64,000 nt of DNA, taken from assembly GCA_027922465.2 (NCBI GenBank), contig BQMF02000065.1:372001-436000 (forward strand). The letters are read 5' to 3'. Each line of letters starts with the position of its first letter. Within the stretch, counting starts at the first letter, position 1. Made by a program: the position numbers and the translations under genes. Under the pieces are notes generated by a model. The model saw nothing but the letters and a program-made list of their open reading frames with translations, was not told the origin of the DNA and ran no database searches. The stretch is from Turritopsis dohrnii (Eukaryota; Cnidaria; Hydrozoa; Anthoathecata; Oceaniidae). Shown here in pieces: positions 43,600-55,522 of this stretch.

Positions 43600-44524
43600 T
43601 TCCCGCGTTGTGATAACACCTGTTCGTTCAAATTGAATTGAAAAGTCTCTTGTTTGGATCTTATTAGCTTTTTGAATACACTTTTGTTCAGTTGCATATC
43701 ACCTGAGGTGAAAGGAAATTTTAGAGGGTTCTTAACAATTCTTCCAACAGCCTTAACCTGAAAAATATAAACAAATGAAACAATAACACAGAATTTCTGA
43801 CGCTGTAAACTTTGTAGCACATGCGCATCAGATTTAAAAACATCGGCAGAAATTGTTCGTCGCATGTGTGTGCATCATAATCCAGGGTTTGAGCTTGCGT
43901 GGGAGAAATATTGATGTTTTCTTGTAACAAGGATTAAAAACAAAAAAATGAAAAAATGTCATATGCTAATTTTTAATATCATTGTATGTCTAGAGAGTTT
44001 TTAGAGCATCTGAAGGTACAAATTTCCAAACTTTTCCCGCTCAGTGCCAACCATTGTGGCGCCTTCATGGGGCACTGCAATCCGATGTATGTACCGGTAT
44101 GCCCAAAAAAACTCTGGATACATCACTGTGAGGAGTGATAACTTAAGCAACTTCATTATCTTGGGATACTGCTTGCGATTGAGCACCATAATGAAGTAAA
44201 CAGCATCTGCTTGGATCGGATGATCATCCTTACATTTATCAATATCATTTTGTTTCAATTCACCTTTCTTGACGAGATCTACTATCATTTTATTGCGTTT
44301 CTTTTCAACTTTCGAGATAGCAAAACAAAAAAACGGCACGTCGTGACGTTGTGTGTAACTATTTCATTTACTGCATCGAGTGTTGAAGATGATGTCGTGT
44401 TTTTATCCTTTTCAGCAAATCGAGAAGCGTTTTTTGACCATTCAGTTTAGGTTTAGTTCTTTTTGATTCATACGTACTGGATTTCTTGTTATGGCTGTTT
44501 CCAGTGCTCTTTGGGCGTCCCATG
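43600..44524 (-). pseudogene. Unrecognised minus-strand coding remnants
   Basis: Possible pieces: an ATG at 44524 (MGRPKSTGNSHNKKSSTYES, basic; broken near 44430), an open stretch 44339-44001 (KVEKKRNKMIVDLVKKGELK, PKIMKLLKLSLL), and about 43760-43620 preceded by TTTTTCAG (VKAVGRIVKNPLKFPFTSGD, NKSVFKKLIRSKQETFQF). They share one strand and lie inside a TIR-bounded block, so they may be an unknown transposon protein with introns. I do not recognise the family. There are frameshifts. Confidence 0.35.
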
Positions 44525-44746
44525 ATTAAATGTTGAGTAATAAGATACTATAATAAAAATAGTGTTCTATTGATTTACGGTGAAATAATTAATGTAAAAA
44601 AATCTACTTGATGTTGATTTTGTGAACCTCTCAGTCGACAAGATCGCGTGCACGAAAGATGAGTTGTGTATAAAGAAGCATTGATTTGAAAAACATGTGC
44701 AACGAAAAGAAATACACAATGCAAGTTTTGTTTCTTTCAATAAACT

Positions 44747-44790
44747 AGACGCCAAGGCGTCGTCGCACGCCACCAACGATCAACACGCAG
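44747..44790 (+). repeat. R-family head fragment
   Basis: ACTAGACGCCAAGGCGTCG is a diverged copy of the R head in which the hairpin arms changed together (GACGCC-AA-GGCGTC), so pairing is preserved. Confidence 0.65.
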
Positions 44791-44935
44791 GCAAAACATT
44801 TCTTACCGGTTTTTATTTCGAAAATGATCCCTTTATTCAAATCCCGTGTAAGCGTATAAAAGTTGTTGTATGTACTGATAAAAAAGCACTGACATCAAAT
44901 CAATGATACAGCAGAATCTGACGTCATTACAGAGA

Positions 44936-45185
44936 AAAAAACGTTCTCGCTCTACGTGGTTTTATGCGGACAATATAGGAAATCCTGCGTAAAATTTAGT
45001 TAAATATATCACTCTCTAAAATAAAAGTGGTATGCACACTACGCGATTTATAACTTATTATACTAATTCACGTTGTGCATACCACTTTTATTTTAAAGAG
45101 TGACATATTTAGTTTTAATTTATGGTCATCGTCCTTTTATGTGCGTGTAAAACCACGTAGAGGCGAGAGACACTTTTTTCACGAT
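44936..45185. repeat. Large inverted repeat (palindrome)
   Basis: Left arm about 44936-45045 and right arm about 45070-45185 are complementary over some 110 bp with gaps. The best-matched core is AAAATAAAAGTGGTATGCAC against GTGCATACCACTTTTATTTT. Outer parts share CTACGTGGTTTTA. The RNA or single strand would form a strong hairpin. Confidence 0.85.
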
Positions 45186-45189
45186 TATT

Positions 45190-45545
45190 CCAAAAGCACG
45201 TGGCATCATTTGACGTCAGTTTTTTTATAATCACTGGGGGAATCATTACATTGCATCCCCAATCGAACGCAACGATTTTGGGGAAATATTTCGAGAACCA
45301 ATTGGATAACTGACGTTTTTTGGGGTCCAAGATACGGGTGAAGGGGTGACGCAAAATTTGGGCATAAATTGTATTTGGTACTCAAATACAAAAACGTCAT
45401 CAAAATCTTTGATCGAAGATATCTCTGCTATGGTTGATCGTAGCGAAACGATCCCATACACATTTTCGATCAGTTTCACCTACAGTCTCAGTCTCAGTCT
45501 CAGTTTCAGTTACACTTTCAAGCTCTACAACATAAGTACACTTTT
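45190..45545 (-). repeat. R short-form middle, inverted partial copy
   Basis: Reverse complement of the short-form middle: ACTGACGTTTTTTGGGGTCC, GACGCAAAATTTGGGC, CGTCATCAAAATCTTTGATC, GAAACGATCCCATACA. A CAGTCT/CAGTTT repeat lies at about 45484-45510. No head or tail. Same element type as 40.36-40.85 kb. Confidence 0.7.
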
Positions 45546-45946
45546 GAGTTGCGATTCCATGATTTATTTTTTCGTCACGGGGTACGTACACGGGAATGGT
45601 GGATTTGACCTAATGTTTTCGAAGTTAAGTTCGGTAAAAAGGTTTGACCTGGGATACTAGTAATAAGATATATCACGCGCAACAAAAAGCAATGCAATGT
45701 TTTCTTTTTCGATAATATCACCTGCATGCAAAAACATTCGTCGTAATAAGCAATATAGACGAATGAAAAATTAATTGTCACAGAGTGCACAAAATAGATT
45801 AAAAATAAGCTAATAAAGTTTTATTAGTTTGTTTAATGTTAGAAGGAATCTTTGTGAGTGCAGTTTTAAAAAGAGTTTGGGCGCCTGAGTTTGGGCGCCG
45901 ATACCGCACTCATGGTATCAAAATCCCACTGGATACGTCGTTGAAA

Positions 45947-46050
45947 GTTTTTTCTTGTATTGTATGCTTGTGGTCCACTTTGGTTTCTGAATATGGCTAA
46001 ACTATTGTCCCAGTATAGTCCTATGTTTTCTTTGTTGTAGGATTTAGAAA
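45947..46050 (-). pseudogene. Penelope-like reverse transcriptase fragment
   Basis: Minus strand: YNKENIGLYWDNSLAIFRNQ, then SGPQAYNTRKNF. This matches the Penelope RT catalytic neighbourhood (LYRDDGLA..., SGPQ), with the catalytic DD changed to DN. About 35 codons. The edge of the TIR-bounded block directly abuts it. Confidence 0.7.
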
Positions 46051-46132
46051 CGACTGATCAGGGATTTTTCCAAGCACTTTCCAACTACCAGTAAGCGGTA
46101 GTTGAAACTCAATCTTGAATTGATTACCATAA

Positions 46133-47020
46133 CAGGACCATAACATCAAAGATGGGACCGGGGATCTTAACATCAAAGGTGGAACCCAGAACCCAGGACT
46201 CTCAAATTAAAAGTCAGACCCGGGACTCTCAAATCAAAAACCAGACCCGGGATCCGGATGCCGAAAGTGTGCACAAAAATTCTCTAAACAAATATATTAA
46301 CACACAGTAATTGTGTCGTTTTGCATAATAATAATGTATTGCAATGTATTTTTGCAGCTTTACAAAGTGGATCTATTTGAAAGTACAGTAATTTCCTAGA
46401 CTTATGCAGAGTAAACAAGTGATATTGTAAAGTATTAAAATTTATTTGTGCACTACTTACTTAAATCGTGTGGGTGATTTTTTGTAATGTGGTAAAAGGC
46501 CTACTGGAAAAGTGGAGTCCGGGAATGGGGACTCCCAACCCTACATACAACAGGTGGGACCCAAGACCAGGGAGCCTATATGTGATAGGTGGAACATCGG
46601 ATTCAGATCCTTTCCCTTATACAATTGTAGCTCGGAGAACTGTGAATTCTTTCTTGTTAACTTCAAAGCTGGAACCATGTGTGATAATGCAAATGTTAAT
46701 CAATACTTCTTTTAACTAAAAGTATCAAATCATTTTCTCATTCGTGTTTTGAATCTTGCGTGATGTTTCCGAAAACAAATGAAATGTATTTTCGTCACTA
46801 ACAATGCTCGGCACCCAGATCCTGGGTCTGACTTTTGAATTGAAAGTCCTGGGTCCTGGGTCTCGCCTTTGATGTTAGGATCCTGGGCCCTGGGTTCCAC
46901 CTTTGATTTTTAGGGTCCTGGATCCAGGGTCCTACCTTTGATTTGCAGGGTCTGTATTGATGGGTCTCTGCTGGGTTCTGGTTCGTTCTTGGTGGGTTTC
47001 TGCTGGGTTCTGATCGGTTC
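46133..47020. repeat. Fold-back element with inverted minisatellite arms
   Basis: The left arm (46133-46273) has units like ACATCAAAGGTGGAACCCAG and AGTCAGACCCGGGACTCTCA. The reverse complement of 46796-46960 has the same units in the same order (ACATCAAAGGCGAGACCCAG, AAAAGTCAGACCCAGGATC). Similar degenerate units continue to about 47020 and lie in + orientation at 46510-46620. No protein-coding evidence. Confidence 0.8.
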
Positions 47021-47682
47021 ATGTTTTATCAAGTACGATTTTCATCTATAAATGTTCAACTTATAATGTTATTGTAAAGGATAGGAGGTATGTTCCCAGT
47101 TTCCCATTTGGAAGTTCATAGCAAACCTGAAACCATTCGGAGAGCATTCCCTGAGAAAAATGTACTAGCAACTACTTTGGCCTGCCCGCCACCGTACAGA
47201 TCGTCAATTTTGTCTTAAAGCTATACCCTGAACACTTTTGGGCTTGATCATTGTATTATATTATAATCTACGTCAAATTTGCGAAAATCAAAGGTAAGTG
47301 AGCCAAATCACACATTTTGTATGACCCTGTAGGAGGTTTCATTGAGTTACGGCAACTGAAAATGCATCTCTCTGTTAGTATTTTGATGACAATATTTGAT
47401 CTTGCCAAATGAGCTCTGCATAGCTCCACTCCGCAATCAATATAAATAAGAACATTTGCCTTTTTCCTTTTGGTAGCTGAGTTTATTTTATTTTTAAATT
47501 AAAGCGACTGAATTGCCTGCAATCAGAATACCTACAAACTCTAGTACTGGAGACTGCTGTGTAGCATATTGCTAATAAAGTAACTGAAATTTTTATTTAA
47601 TTATGTTCATTTTTGACGTAGTCAAATTTTTTTTTTAATTAATTGCTCAACACAAGGTTTAAAACCACTAATGTGTATTGAG
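47021..47682. other. No gene seen
   Basis: AT-rich sequence with a poly-T near 47628. Nothing recognised. The right part may be the 3' untranslated region of the LINE fragment that follows on the minus strand. Confidence 0.45.
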
Positions 47683-48021
47683 TTACAAGGAAGAAAGGTG
47701 GCGATGAACATTACATTTAAAGTGTTGAAGATTATAATGAGAAGGAACAATAGACTGTGGTAAAGAATTCCAGAGAGTGGAGGAGCCAGGAATGAAACTT
47801 TGTTGGTAAAAAGTTTTAGATGACTTTGCGTTTCGCTTGAAAGTTTTTAATGCAGGGATGAGAGAAGAGATCTCAGTTGAACATTTTCCGTAAAAGTATT
47901 TATAAAAAAGGCAAAGAGACGCCACAGATCTGTGATGGGAGAGTGTGTCAAGTTTACTTGTAAGTTTATCACCAATGTTCAGTTTTTGAAAAGGGTTAAT
48001 AAAAAAGGAAAAAGAAAACAA
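47683..48021 (-). pseudogene. LINE ORF2 C-terminal fragment (Jockey/CR1-like)
   Basis: Minus strand: LDTLSHHRSVASLCLFYKYF, CSTEISSLIPALKTFKRNAK, SFIPGSSTLWNSLPQSIV and a stop after HRHLSSL. The H-R-x-VASLCLFYKYY....C...L..L and F.P....LWNSLP blocks are the usual end of these RT proteins. 112 codons, truncated at its 5' side. A different family from the LINE at 29.6 kb. Confidence 0.85.
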
Positions 48022-49636
48022 GGTTAATCATAATTCAACATGGAACATGGAGAACAAATTCAAAATTAAAACTACTACTACCATTATTGATTAAGAAGGG
48101 CAATGTTATGCTGTTGAAATTTGGAAACTCTCCAGTTTAAAGCTTATTCAATTTTAGTTTTGAAATCATGTTGAAATTTCCCTTCATACACACGTCGCAG
48201 ATTTATGTTGTGATTTCGCATCTGCAACAAGGGGGATTTTTTAAAGAATAAAAAATTACTAATTGTGGAACTCTACATAACAGTTTCGCACCCTCTGACG
48301 CAACATTAAATTTGACGTCAACACAACATACATAAAAACATATAACACATTCATTTCATACATTTCTTTTTAACGCCTGAAGAGGCAGTTCAAACTGCCA
48401 AAAATATTTGCAGGCTACAAATGTTGTCGTGATATTATATTCCAATGTTTCAACTATATTATACATACGCAACCACCAACCATTTCTTCTAATATCTTAT
48501 TATACTAATTCATGTCCAAAGATTTTGGTGCAAAACTAATTTCTTATGAAGTGCATTAGAGGAAATACCGTATATATAAATTTTCCATCTACATAATATC
48601 AAGGTCTCGAAGCTAATCTCTGTACCAAGTTCACCTGGATATATTCCTTGTAATGATACCTCTTGATCATTTATTGTATAAATTATCTATAAATCTCCCA
48701 TTGAATGAAAGTTATGCACAATGAAATATATATTTCTTCAAATCAAAGTATTGAATCACTTAAGCACAAGATTACCATTTGTAAAATAGCATTTTTTAAT
48801 GAAATACAACAATCAAAGAACTCTGTGTGAAGAAGTTTAACAAGTCTAACAATTTTACTATGTTTGTTTTATTTAAACATATTCTAATGTTAGATATTAC
48901 AGGGTTCAATTCGAGGGTGAGATTACATGCTAACACTTTAAGCCCTGACGTTTCGTTGATTTACGATCGAATCAGCAGCCCCATTTGGAACCATGCCACA
49001 GGGACCTGACACTCCGAAGAGCCAGACAAGTCTTAACTGATTCGCGTTATATTCAACTCAACTACGGGAAAGTGCGCACCACCGCAAGCTATTTATGATA
49101 GCCAGAGCGAGGGAGAACCTCAACAGTCGTAACTTTCAAGCGAACTCTCTTTTTGAACAAACGAACAAACCAGCGCTGGAAATAAGATTTTCATATGTCT
49201 CTTTATTTTGTTTATTATCATTCTTCATTTTACCGATGGTATTTCTAAAAGCTATAGAAACTAATGAACGTAAATAGTCAGAGTAAGGGTATAAAGAAAA
49301 AGCAATGGCGTAATACTAATGAGTAACTATTCGATTTGCATGTTGTAAATGCAAAAATTCTTTGTACAAAGTCTAGTTTTATGGAATGTCATTCCCTTGA
49401 GAATGTTTTATCACATGAATCGTCGATTAAATTTATTAATTAAGTCTGATATCCATGTAAATGTACATAAGGACATTGTGGTTCGTGATTTTATTATAAT
49501 TTGGAAGAAAATTTTCGTGAAATTATAAAAATGGCTCGTGATTCACGAATCACGAATCGTTAATTCGAACCCTGTATTACATTACAACATGCTTCATTAC
49601 CATGTGAACCTTTCCAAGCAGGATTGCGTTTTTATA
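48022..49636. other. No confident gene
   Basis: AT-rich. CGCCTGAAGAGGCAGTT and AACTGCC near 48375-48402 form a short hairpin that recalls 3' regions of Penelope elements, but too weakly to call. AATCACGAATCACGAATCG at about 49540-49560 is a small direct repeat. Confidence 0.4.
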
Positions 49637-50198
49637 CCGGGTGAGTCAAAAAAAAAGTACCGTTGTTTCACAAAACATATCTTTCGATTGAATAATTTTA
49701 ATAATTTTTTATTTCTGAATAGAGGAATCCTGTACCTACATTTTGGTATATCATTTGTCTAATTTGGTCAAGTAGAAAAAAAGTTATGGACAAAAAACTG
49801 GAAATCTTCGAAAAAAGCTGAACAAAACTTCTCGAAACTGGAAACTGGATACATACCCAACGAGAGTTGTGGCATTTTGTACAGAACAGTGTTTATAAAA
49901 AACTTCGTCAAATAAAGTTTTAATAAAATGTTGAAAAAAGTTTGAACTTTTTACTTTATTTAAGCATTGGGAATAAAAAAATAAGTTTTAGCACATTGAA
50001 GCGTTTATGAGTTTCAATCCCATACGGTTTGCAATAAGAACAGAAAATCTTGTTTCGAGAAGTTTTGTTCAGCTTTTTTCGTCATTTTTTGAAGATTTTT
50101 ACAAGGACCACCTCCAGTTTTTTGTCCATAACTTTTTTTCTACTCAACCTAATTAGACAAATGATACAGTACAACAGTACTTTTTTTGACTCACCCAG
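49637..50198. mobile_element. Tc1/mariner-like MITE with YGGGTGAGTCAAAAAA TIRs
   Basis: Left end CCGGGTGAGTCAAAAAAAA, right end reversed CTGGGTGAGTCAAAAAAAG, flanked by TA on both sides (49635-49636, 50199-50200). 562 bp. The interior is also partly palindromic: TCGAAAAAAGCTGAACAAAA at about 49808 and TTTTGTTCAGCTTTTTTCG at about 50062. No ORF. Confidence 0.88.
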
Positions 50199-51351
50199 TA
50201 GTATAACTGTCATGCAAAAAAGCAGGAGATTTGAGAGATTTGATGCAGATTAAATAAAATGAAAGTTTCTCAGAATTTATTGGAACCTTGGAATTGATAG
50301 GTTCCAGGTTCAAACCCGACACTGATGATGAGCCGTGATACGGTGAAATAGGCTTTTCCTGGGATGTGTATAACGTATATAGCTTTCTACGACTTTCTGT
50401 TGTATTTTCTCTTTTGATATCTTTGTAAATCTAAGACTGTGCTGTTCATTTCTCTTAGCTTAAGAAAGAGTGAAACACTATAAGAACATCTTCACATTCT
50501 TCACTAAGGTAAACAATTATTTTTTTGAAAGTTTGGCTTGATGATCTCCTCCATTGCATTGTAATTTTTATCTTCCTAACTACAGACCATTGCAGGACCC
50601 TTAAAACACAAAGTTGGACCACTTATATATTATGCTAAAGACATACCTTAGGCTAACTTTTTTTTGCGTCATTAAAATTTTGCGAAAATGGATGAACATG
50701 GATTAAACACAATCTAATTTTAGTGAATGACCACTTTATTAGCAAGTGTGAAATTATGGAGAATTGCCAGAAGGTAAAAAAATAAATAAACATGATTTTC
50801 AAAAAACTTCACAGTGTTATATTCTTATTAATCCTTGTGTATACAAATGGACCATTTCTCAGTTTTATTTAGTACTCCCATTATTACCGATTTCGATATA
50901 AGACATCGAAGATCAGGAGCTAGTAGGCGATGATGATGAGGCCATGTTATAGATGAGAAATAAAATATACAGTTTTTTCTAATGCCCTGTAAGAATGATC
51001 CGCTCTGTCAAGTTGCTCTCATGGATAAAACAAAGCAATGAATTCAGTCTGGGGAAACGTTTCGTGAAATTTAAATTTTCCGCAACTTTAATTTAGTGAA
51101 AACATGCTCAATCACTAAAAACGCAAAAAATAGTTGGCTTTAGGTAAACAAACAGTTGATAATCATTAAAATACTTATATCACTATTTGTTTCTTATTAT
51201 TGTATCAACACAATAATCATATTGTGTTGATCGGGTGAACAAAGACCAACAAGTGTTATAAGATCATTTGATATCGAGAAAGAGTTAACCAGATTAGTTC
51301 TAGTCTCTTGTAATATGACCATGTTGTTATTTATTGATAATTTGTGTAGAA
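50199..51351. other. Upstream region of scramblase gene, no other gene seen
   Basis: Probably contains promoter and 5' untranslated sequence of the scramblase. CAGGTTCAAACCCGACACTG with GCCGTGATACGG at 50305-50345 looks like a short repeat with a B-box-like element. No confident TATA or start site. Confidence 0.4.
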
Positions 51352-54300
51352 ATGGCTCAACCACCACAACAGGGTTACTATCCACCGCCACAGCCCGGTT
51401 TTGCTCCTCCACCACAAGGATACCCTCCATCACAACAGGGATACCCACCTCCACAACAAGGTTATCCACCTCCTCAACAGGGATATCCTCCTCCACAACA
51501 GGGATATCCCCCTCCACAGCAAGGGTATGGTCAGCCTGTGGTTGCTCATCAACCTGGTTATGGTGCCGCACCAGGTTTGCACTTTGTTGTGATTTGTTAA
51601 TTTGGTATCAAATTTCTAATTATTTAGTTTATTCTTCCTTTGAAATAACTTTCAGTTGTAGCTGGTGGAGAACAATGGATGCCTGTTCCACAGGGCATTC
51701 CAGGTTGCCCGCCTGGTTTGGAATATCTGACACAAATCGACCAATTGCTTGTTAAACAGAAAGTAGAACTTCTTGAAGGTTTGTGTGTGTTATGATCAGC
51801 ATCTTGCAAAATTGAATTGAGATGTTTTTTGGGGTTTCTTTTCAAAAATAGCCTGTAGGAGACAAATCAGCTTGTTGCAAATTTTCTTCCTCATTTCTAT
51901 CTACAGCATTTACTGGCTTTGAAACCAACAACAAGTACAAAATAAAAAATTCAGTTGGACAAACGGTGTATAATGCTGTTGAAGGTTTGTAAAGATTACT
52001 ATTGTTTTATATTGTTTTAGTTTGTCAAATATATCAAGCAAGAAAAGAAGTGTAATGAAAATATACTATTAAATTATATAGCTGTAAAAATAATTTGGGA
52101 TTTTAGGGGTTTTATTTGCCTTGGATAAGTTTTCAAGTTCCTCTTCCTTTTACAGATACCGATTGTTGCACTCGAAATTGTTGTGGTCCAGGCCGCCCAT
52201 TTGATATGAAAATTTTTGATAACAACAAACAGGAGGTTATTCATTTATATCGTCCTTTGCGTTGCACGTCCTGTTGTTTCCCTTGCTTCTTGCAAGAAAT
52301 TGAAGTTACCAGTCCTCCAGGAACACCGATCGGTTTTATCATTCAAAAGTGAGTTTTTCAACTGCACAATTATTAGAACTATGTTTGCAAATTTTAAATT
52401 GTATTCCCTTTGTTATATTCTTCTGATAGGTGGGCCTTGTGTACACCAACATTTGAAATCTGTGATGCCTCCAGAAATCCAGTTTTGTTGATCGAGGGGC
52501 CTATTTGTACATACAATGTCTGTGGTGATGTGGAGTTCAAGGTATTGTTTTATATGTACTGGGAAAAATGGATGAAATTTATCAGAGAGAAATTAACAAT
52601 TTGTGAAAGAACTTTTGATTCCTATTTCTGCATTATTCTGAGTTGGATTAGTTCCCACTATTATAATCGTTTTACTCAGGTTTTTGAAGATCGATCTCTG
52701 AGTGAACACGTACTGGAAAATGTGTCTATGTATCTTTGCAAGTCATAAAATGTAAACACAAATTGATATCTTTTTGTATTGCAAACTAACATAATCTATT
52801 CATAACCTTTGGATCCTTCTAAGACATTTTTTAGGAAATCTTCAAACCATACAAGAAATATTTTTAGTATGTGATTTTAAAGAATAGATAGCTGATGATG
52901 ATTCACAATAAATCGAAATATATTCTAAATAATGTTTTTAAATAAAAACTAGCTGCCAAGGCGGCATCGCTCACCGCCCATGTGACCTGCTCTGTGTCAC
53001 CCCAGAGACCCCAATAAACCTCATATTTCCTTAAAAACGGCTCGCACAACTTGTGTTCAGCCAAAGGCAGATTCGAAATCATATATCAAATATCAGTTTA
53101 AACAATGGTTCCAAAAAACCCAAATTTCATGATGTGCTATTTATTTACTTTTTAAAACTAATCGTTTTTCACTTTAACCATGGTACCTCCATACTTTAAC
53201 AATACAGTCAAAACGTAAAGAGAAAAAACTTCAACTTATTATTAGCTTTTATTTAAAAAGGTTACGCGCTCTAACATGGGCGCTATCAAAAGTAGAGGGA
53301 AATGGTTTCTTTTCTTAAAAAGATCACAAGGGAGGAGAAAGAAAGGCACGTGCTAAATGAATGAAGTGAATAAAAAACATGTTCGATCAGAAGCACATAA
53401 CAATTAAAAAAAGAAACCAAAAAAATATTTTATTTCATGATACTTTTTCTTACCTATCGGTTTTTAAACATTTTGATTGCTCGAAAAAAAAGTTCACCCG
53501 TCTCAGACAGTCAGGCAAGCGTTAGGATACACTGGCAAACCGAACATGCTGCCACGTTCTGCCACTGCTGCTTTTTGTCCAAAATGTTTAATCAGTTAGT
53601 TTCTTTGTATTTAGTGGATGTGTTGTTTTCAAAGCCAAGTCAACGGTGGTCCTTGGAATATAAAACTAACAATAATAATAAAAACAAAACGTTATTTTGA
53701 TTGGTTCACCAGCCAAAAAAAGTCACGTTCGATTGGGGTTGCAATGTATTTGTTTCGAACTCACGTCGCACACAAAAAAAGAAATAATTTCGCTCACAAT
53801 TCAATCTACCATTTTGCGTGACTTACAGACAAACGGAGAATCGGCTATTAATATATAGACAAACGTTGTTGGTGACTGTTTGAAAATCATTGGAAATACC
53901 ACAATGTTCTTACCATTTAAAACATTAGTTTTTGCTACAGTTTGTAATTGTTTTAGCTGTTGTATCAAAAAGGCATAAAAAATTGTGTAGTCATTATTTG
54001 TAGTATGCAATATTTACATTATTGATACATAGTAATGTTTCTGTATTTTGTGTGATCTTAGGTTCTGTCTCTTGATGGAAGCAATCAAGTTGGTCGGATA
54101 TCCAAACAATGGAGTGGTCTTGTGAAAGAAATGCTTACAGATGCAGATACGTTTGGGATAACATGTACAGTTATTAATTGTTTTCGGAATGCGAGAAAAA
54201 ATTGAATAGATGAAATGATCGAGTTGGACACCTTCTCTTTTATGAAGGAAAAATGAAAAGCTTTTGAAATATTAACATACTGGTTTCTGTGTAATTATTG

Positions 54301-54722
54301 TTTACTAATGATAATGATAACTTTCTTTTAGTCCCGATGGATCTTGATGTAAAAATCAAAGCTGTCATGATTGGTGCTTGTTTCTTGATCGTAAGTTTTT
54401 TTTATGTTTCATTTGAAATCCATTGATGATTGATGAGGGGTGGGTATTTTTCACAAAGCCTTTTATGTAACACCTTTATTGAACACATTGTTTTGTAACG
54501 TATCAAATGTGAAACATGTTTTTAAAAAAAAACAGAAAATAGGTCACTCAAGATGTTTTAAGACATGTTTCCAGACTGATGTTTAGACATAATAATCATT
54601 AGTGACGGAACCATAGCAAAATTCTATCAAGTAGTTATGGTTTATGTTATTCTTTCGTAAAGGATTTCATGTTCTTTGAATCTGTCGGTGATAACAATCA
54701 ACAATCAACGATCAATGGTTAA
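51352..54722 (+). CDS. PLSCR-like: Phospholipid scramblase, eight coding exons
   Basis: Ca2+-responsive membrane protein associated with moving lipids between leaflets. Exons: 51352-51574, 51656-51778, 51907-51984, 52156-52348, 52430-52541, 54062-54164, 54332-54390, 54663-54722; all introns GT-AG. The total is 951 bp, 316 residues, close to human PLSCR1. Residues 1-75 are Pro/Gln/Tyr repeats (PPPQQGY). The core starts [21 protein letters not shown] Cys cluster (CTSCCFPC, about 175-182) fits the palmitoylation site. [14 protein letters not shown] matches the EF-hand-like Ca2+ loop. [18 protein letters not shown] is the C-terminal membrane helix. An in-frame upstream TTG at 51334 is not used as start. 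A transposon-derived R unit lies in intron 5. No disruption seen. Confidence 0.95.
52948..53858 (+). mobile_element. R-family repeat, long form (R9), in scramblase intron 5
   Basis: Diverged head ACTAGCTGCCAAGGCGGCA, long-form internal blocks (GGTTTTTAAACATTTTG, GTCTCAGACAGTCAGGC, CTGCCACGTTCTGCC) and tail ACCATTTTGCGTGACTTACA ending TTAATATATAG. 911 bp, same orientation as the gene. The only R unit found inside a host gene here. Confidence 0.8.
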
Positions 54723-55522
54723 TATTCAATGCTGAGCATCGTTAACAAGTACAATATCAATTTTATCAAATTATGTTTTTATGTTCTCAAAAATCACTTT
54801 ATGGTTAATTGAAAATTATTTAAAGAGTACAGTAATCAAGTTCTGAAAGCTTTACTTTTATTAGTTTATACATGTAAACTTTGTTTTCTGGTGCAGTTTT
54901 CTGGTGCAGGTCCATAGTTTCTATGGAACTTTGTTGTGTTTGGTCCACATAATTATATAAACATTTTGTGAAGCTCTGGATACAGTGCTGTTTTTACGCT
55001 TATTTGTTTTGTGTTCTTTCCCTGTCTTCTTACTTTTTTGACCTGAAAATGTAATCTGTTTGAAGGATGTTTTGTCTTTGATATTTTTATAGCATACTTG
55101 CTTCTCATGTCATTGTATTATATAATTTTACTTTTCTTGTTTTTGATTTTTGAGTGGAATCTGTGTCTGGCAACATTTTTATCAACGTAAGCATGAATTG
55201 TAAATATCATCCCATTATGTAATTATTTGATGTTTTAACAAATGGTGTAGTGGACAGGGAACATTTAACTCAATTTAGCCTCAATTAGGCATGTTTAAAG
55301 CTGTGGAGATAACTAAAAAAACTGAAATGCACAATAAAATTTGTGTGATTTCAACCATTTTTCCTTTTATATTGCCAATTGTTAAAATTTTTTATCTCCA
55401 TCAAAATCCCTTGAAACTGAATCAGGTCATTCCTTCATCAAATATTTAATAATCTTTCATGGAGAATCACTCCTCCAGTCTTTCTTATTTAAATCTCAAC
55501 CTTTGTCATATAGAATTCCTAA
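54723..55522. other. Scramblase 3' side and spacer, no gene seen
   Basis: AT-rich, presumably the 3' untranslated region and intergenic DNA. No conserved coding sequence. The Rep-like TCAACAATCAACGATCAATG near the stop codon is part of the last exon. Confidence 0.5.

Larger units (their letters stand above)
42433..45946. mobile_element. TIR-bounded 3.5-kb block (hAT-like ends), content unclassified
   Basis: The left edge (CAGGGACGTATCCAGG, then GGCGCCCAAACTC near 42477) recurs inverted at the right edge (45883-45946: GGCGCCGATACC, GGATACGTCG). The ends match imperfectly over about 65 bp. GTATCCAG-type ends resemble hAT TIRs, but no 8-bp target duplication is visible, so the ends may come from different events. 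Inside are unexplained minus-strand ORFs, an R-family head and a large palindrome. Confidence 0.55.

Noticed and set aside
50300..50365. Hammerhead ribozyme (CTGATGA...GAAA)
   Set aside because: CTGATGA and GAAA are present but stem II does not close on the core, and in the alternative register the invariant C is A. Covariance-model search would be needed.
51197..51571. Minus-strand ORF antisense to the scramblase first exon
   Set aside because: Low-complexity mirror of the proline-rich repeats; the + strand has correct splice sites and a known protein.
51315..51755. Other + frames over scramblase exon 1 (Ser/Thr-rich)
   Set aside because: Phase shadows of the CCACAACAGGGATA-type repeats, reading through the true splice donor.
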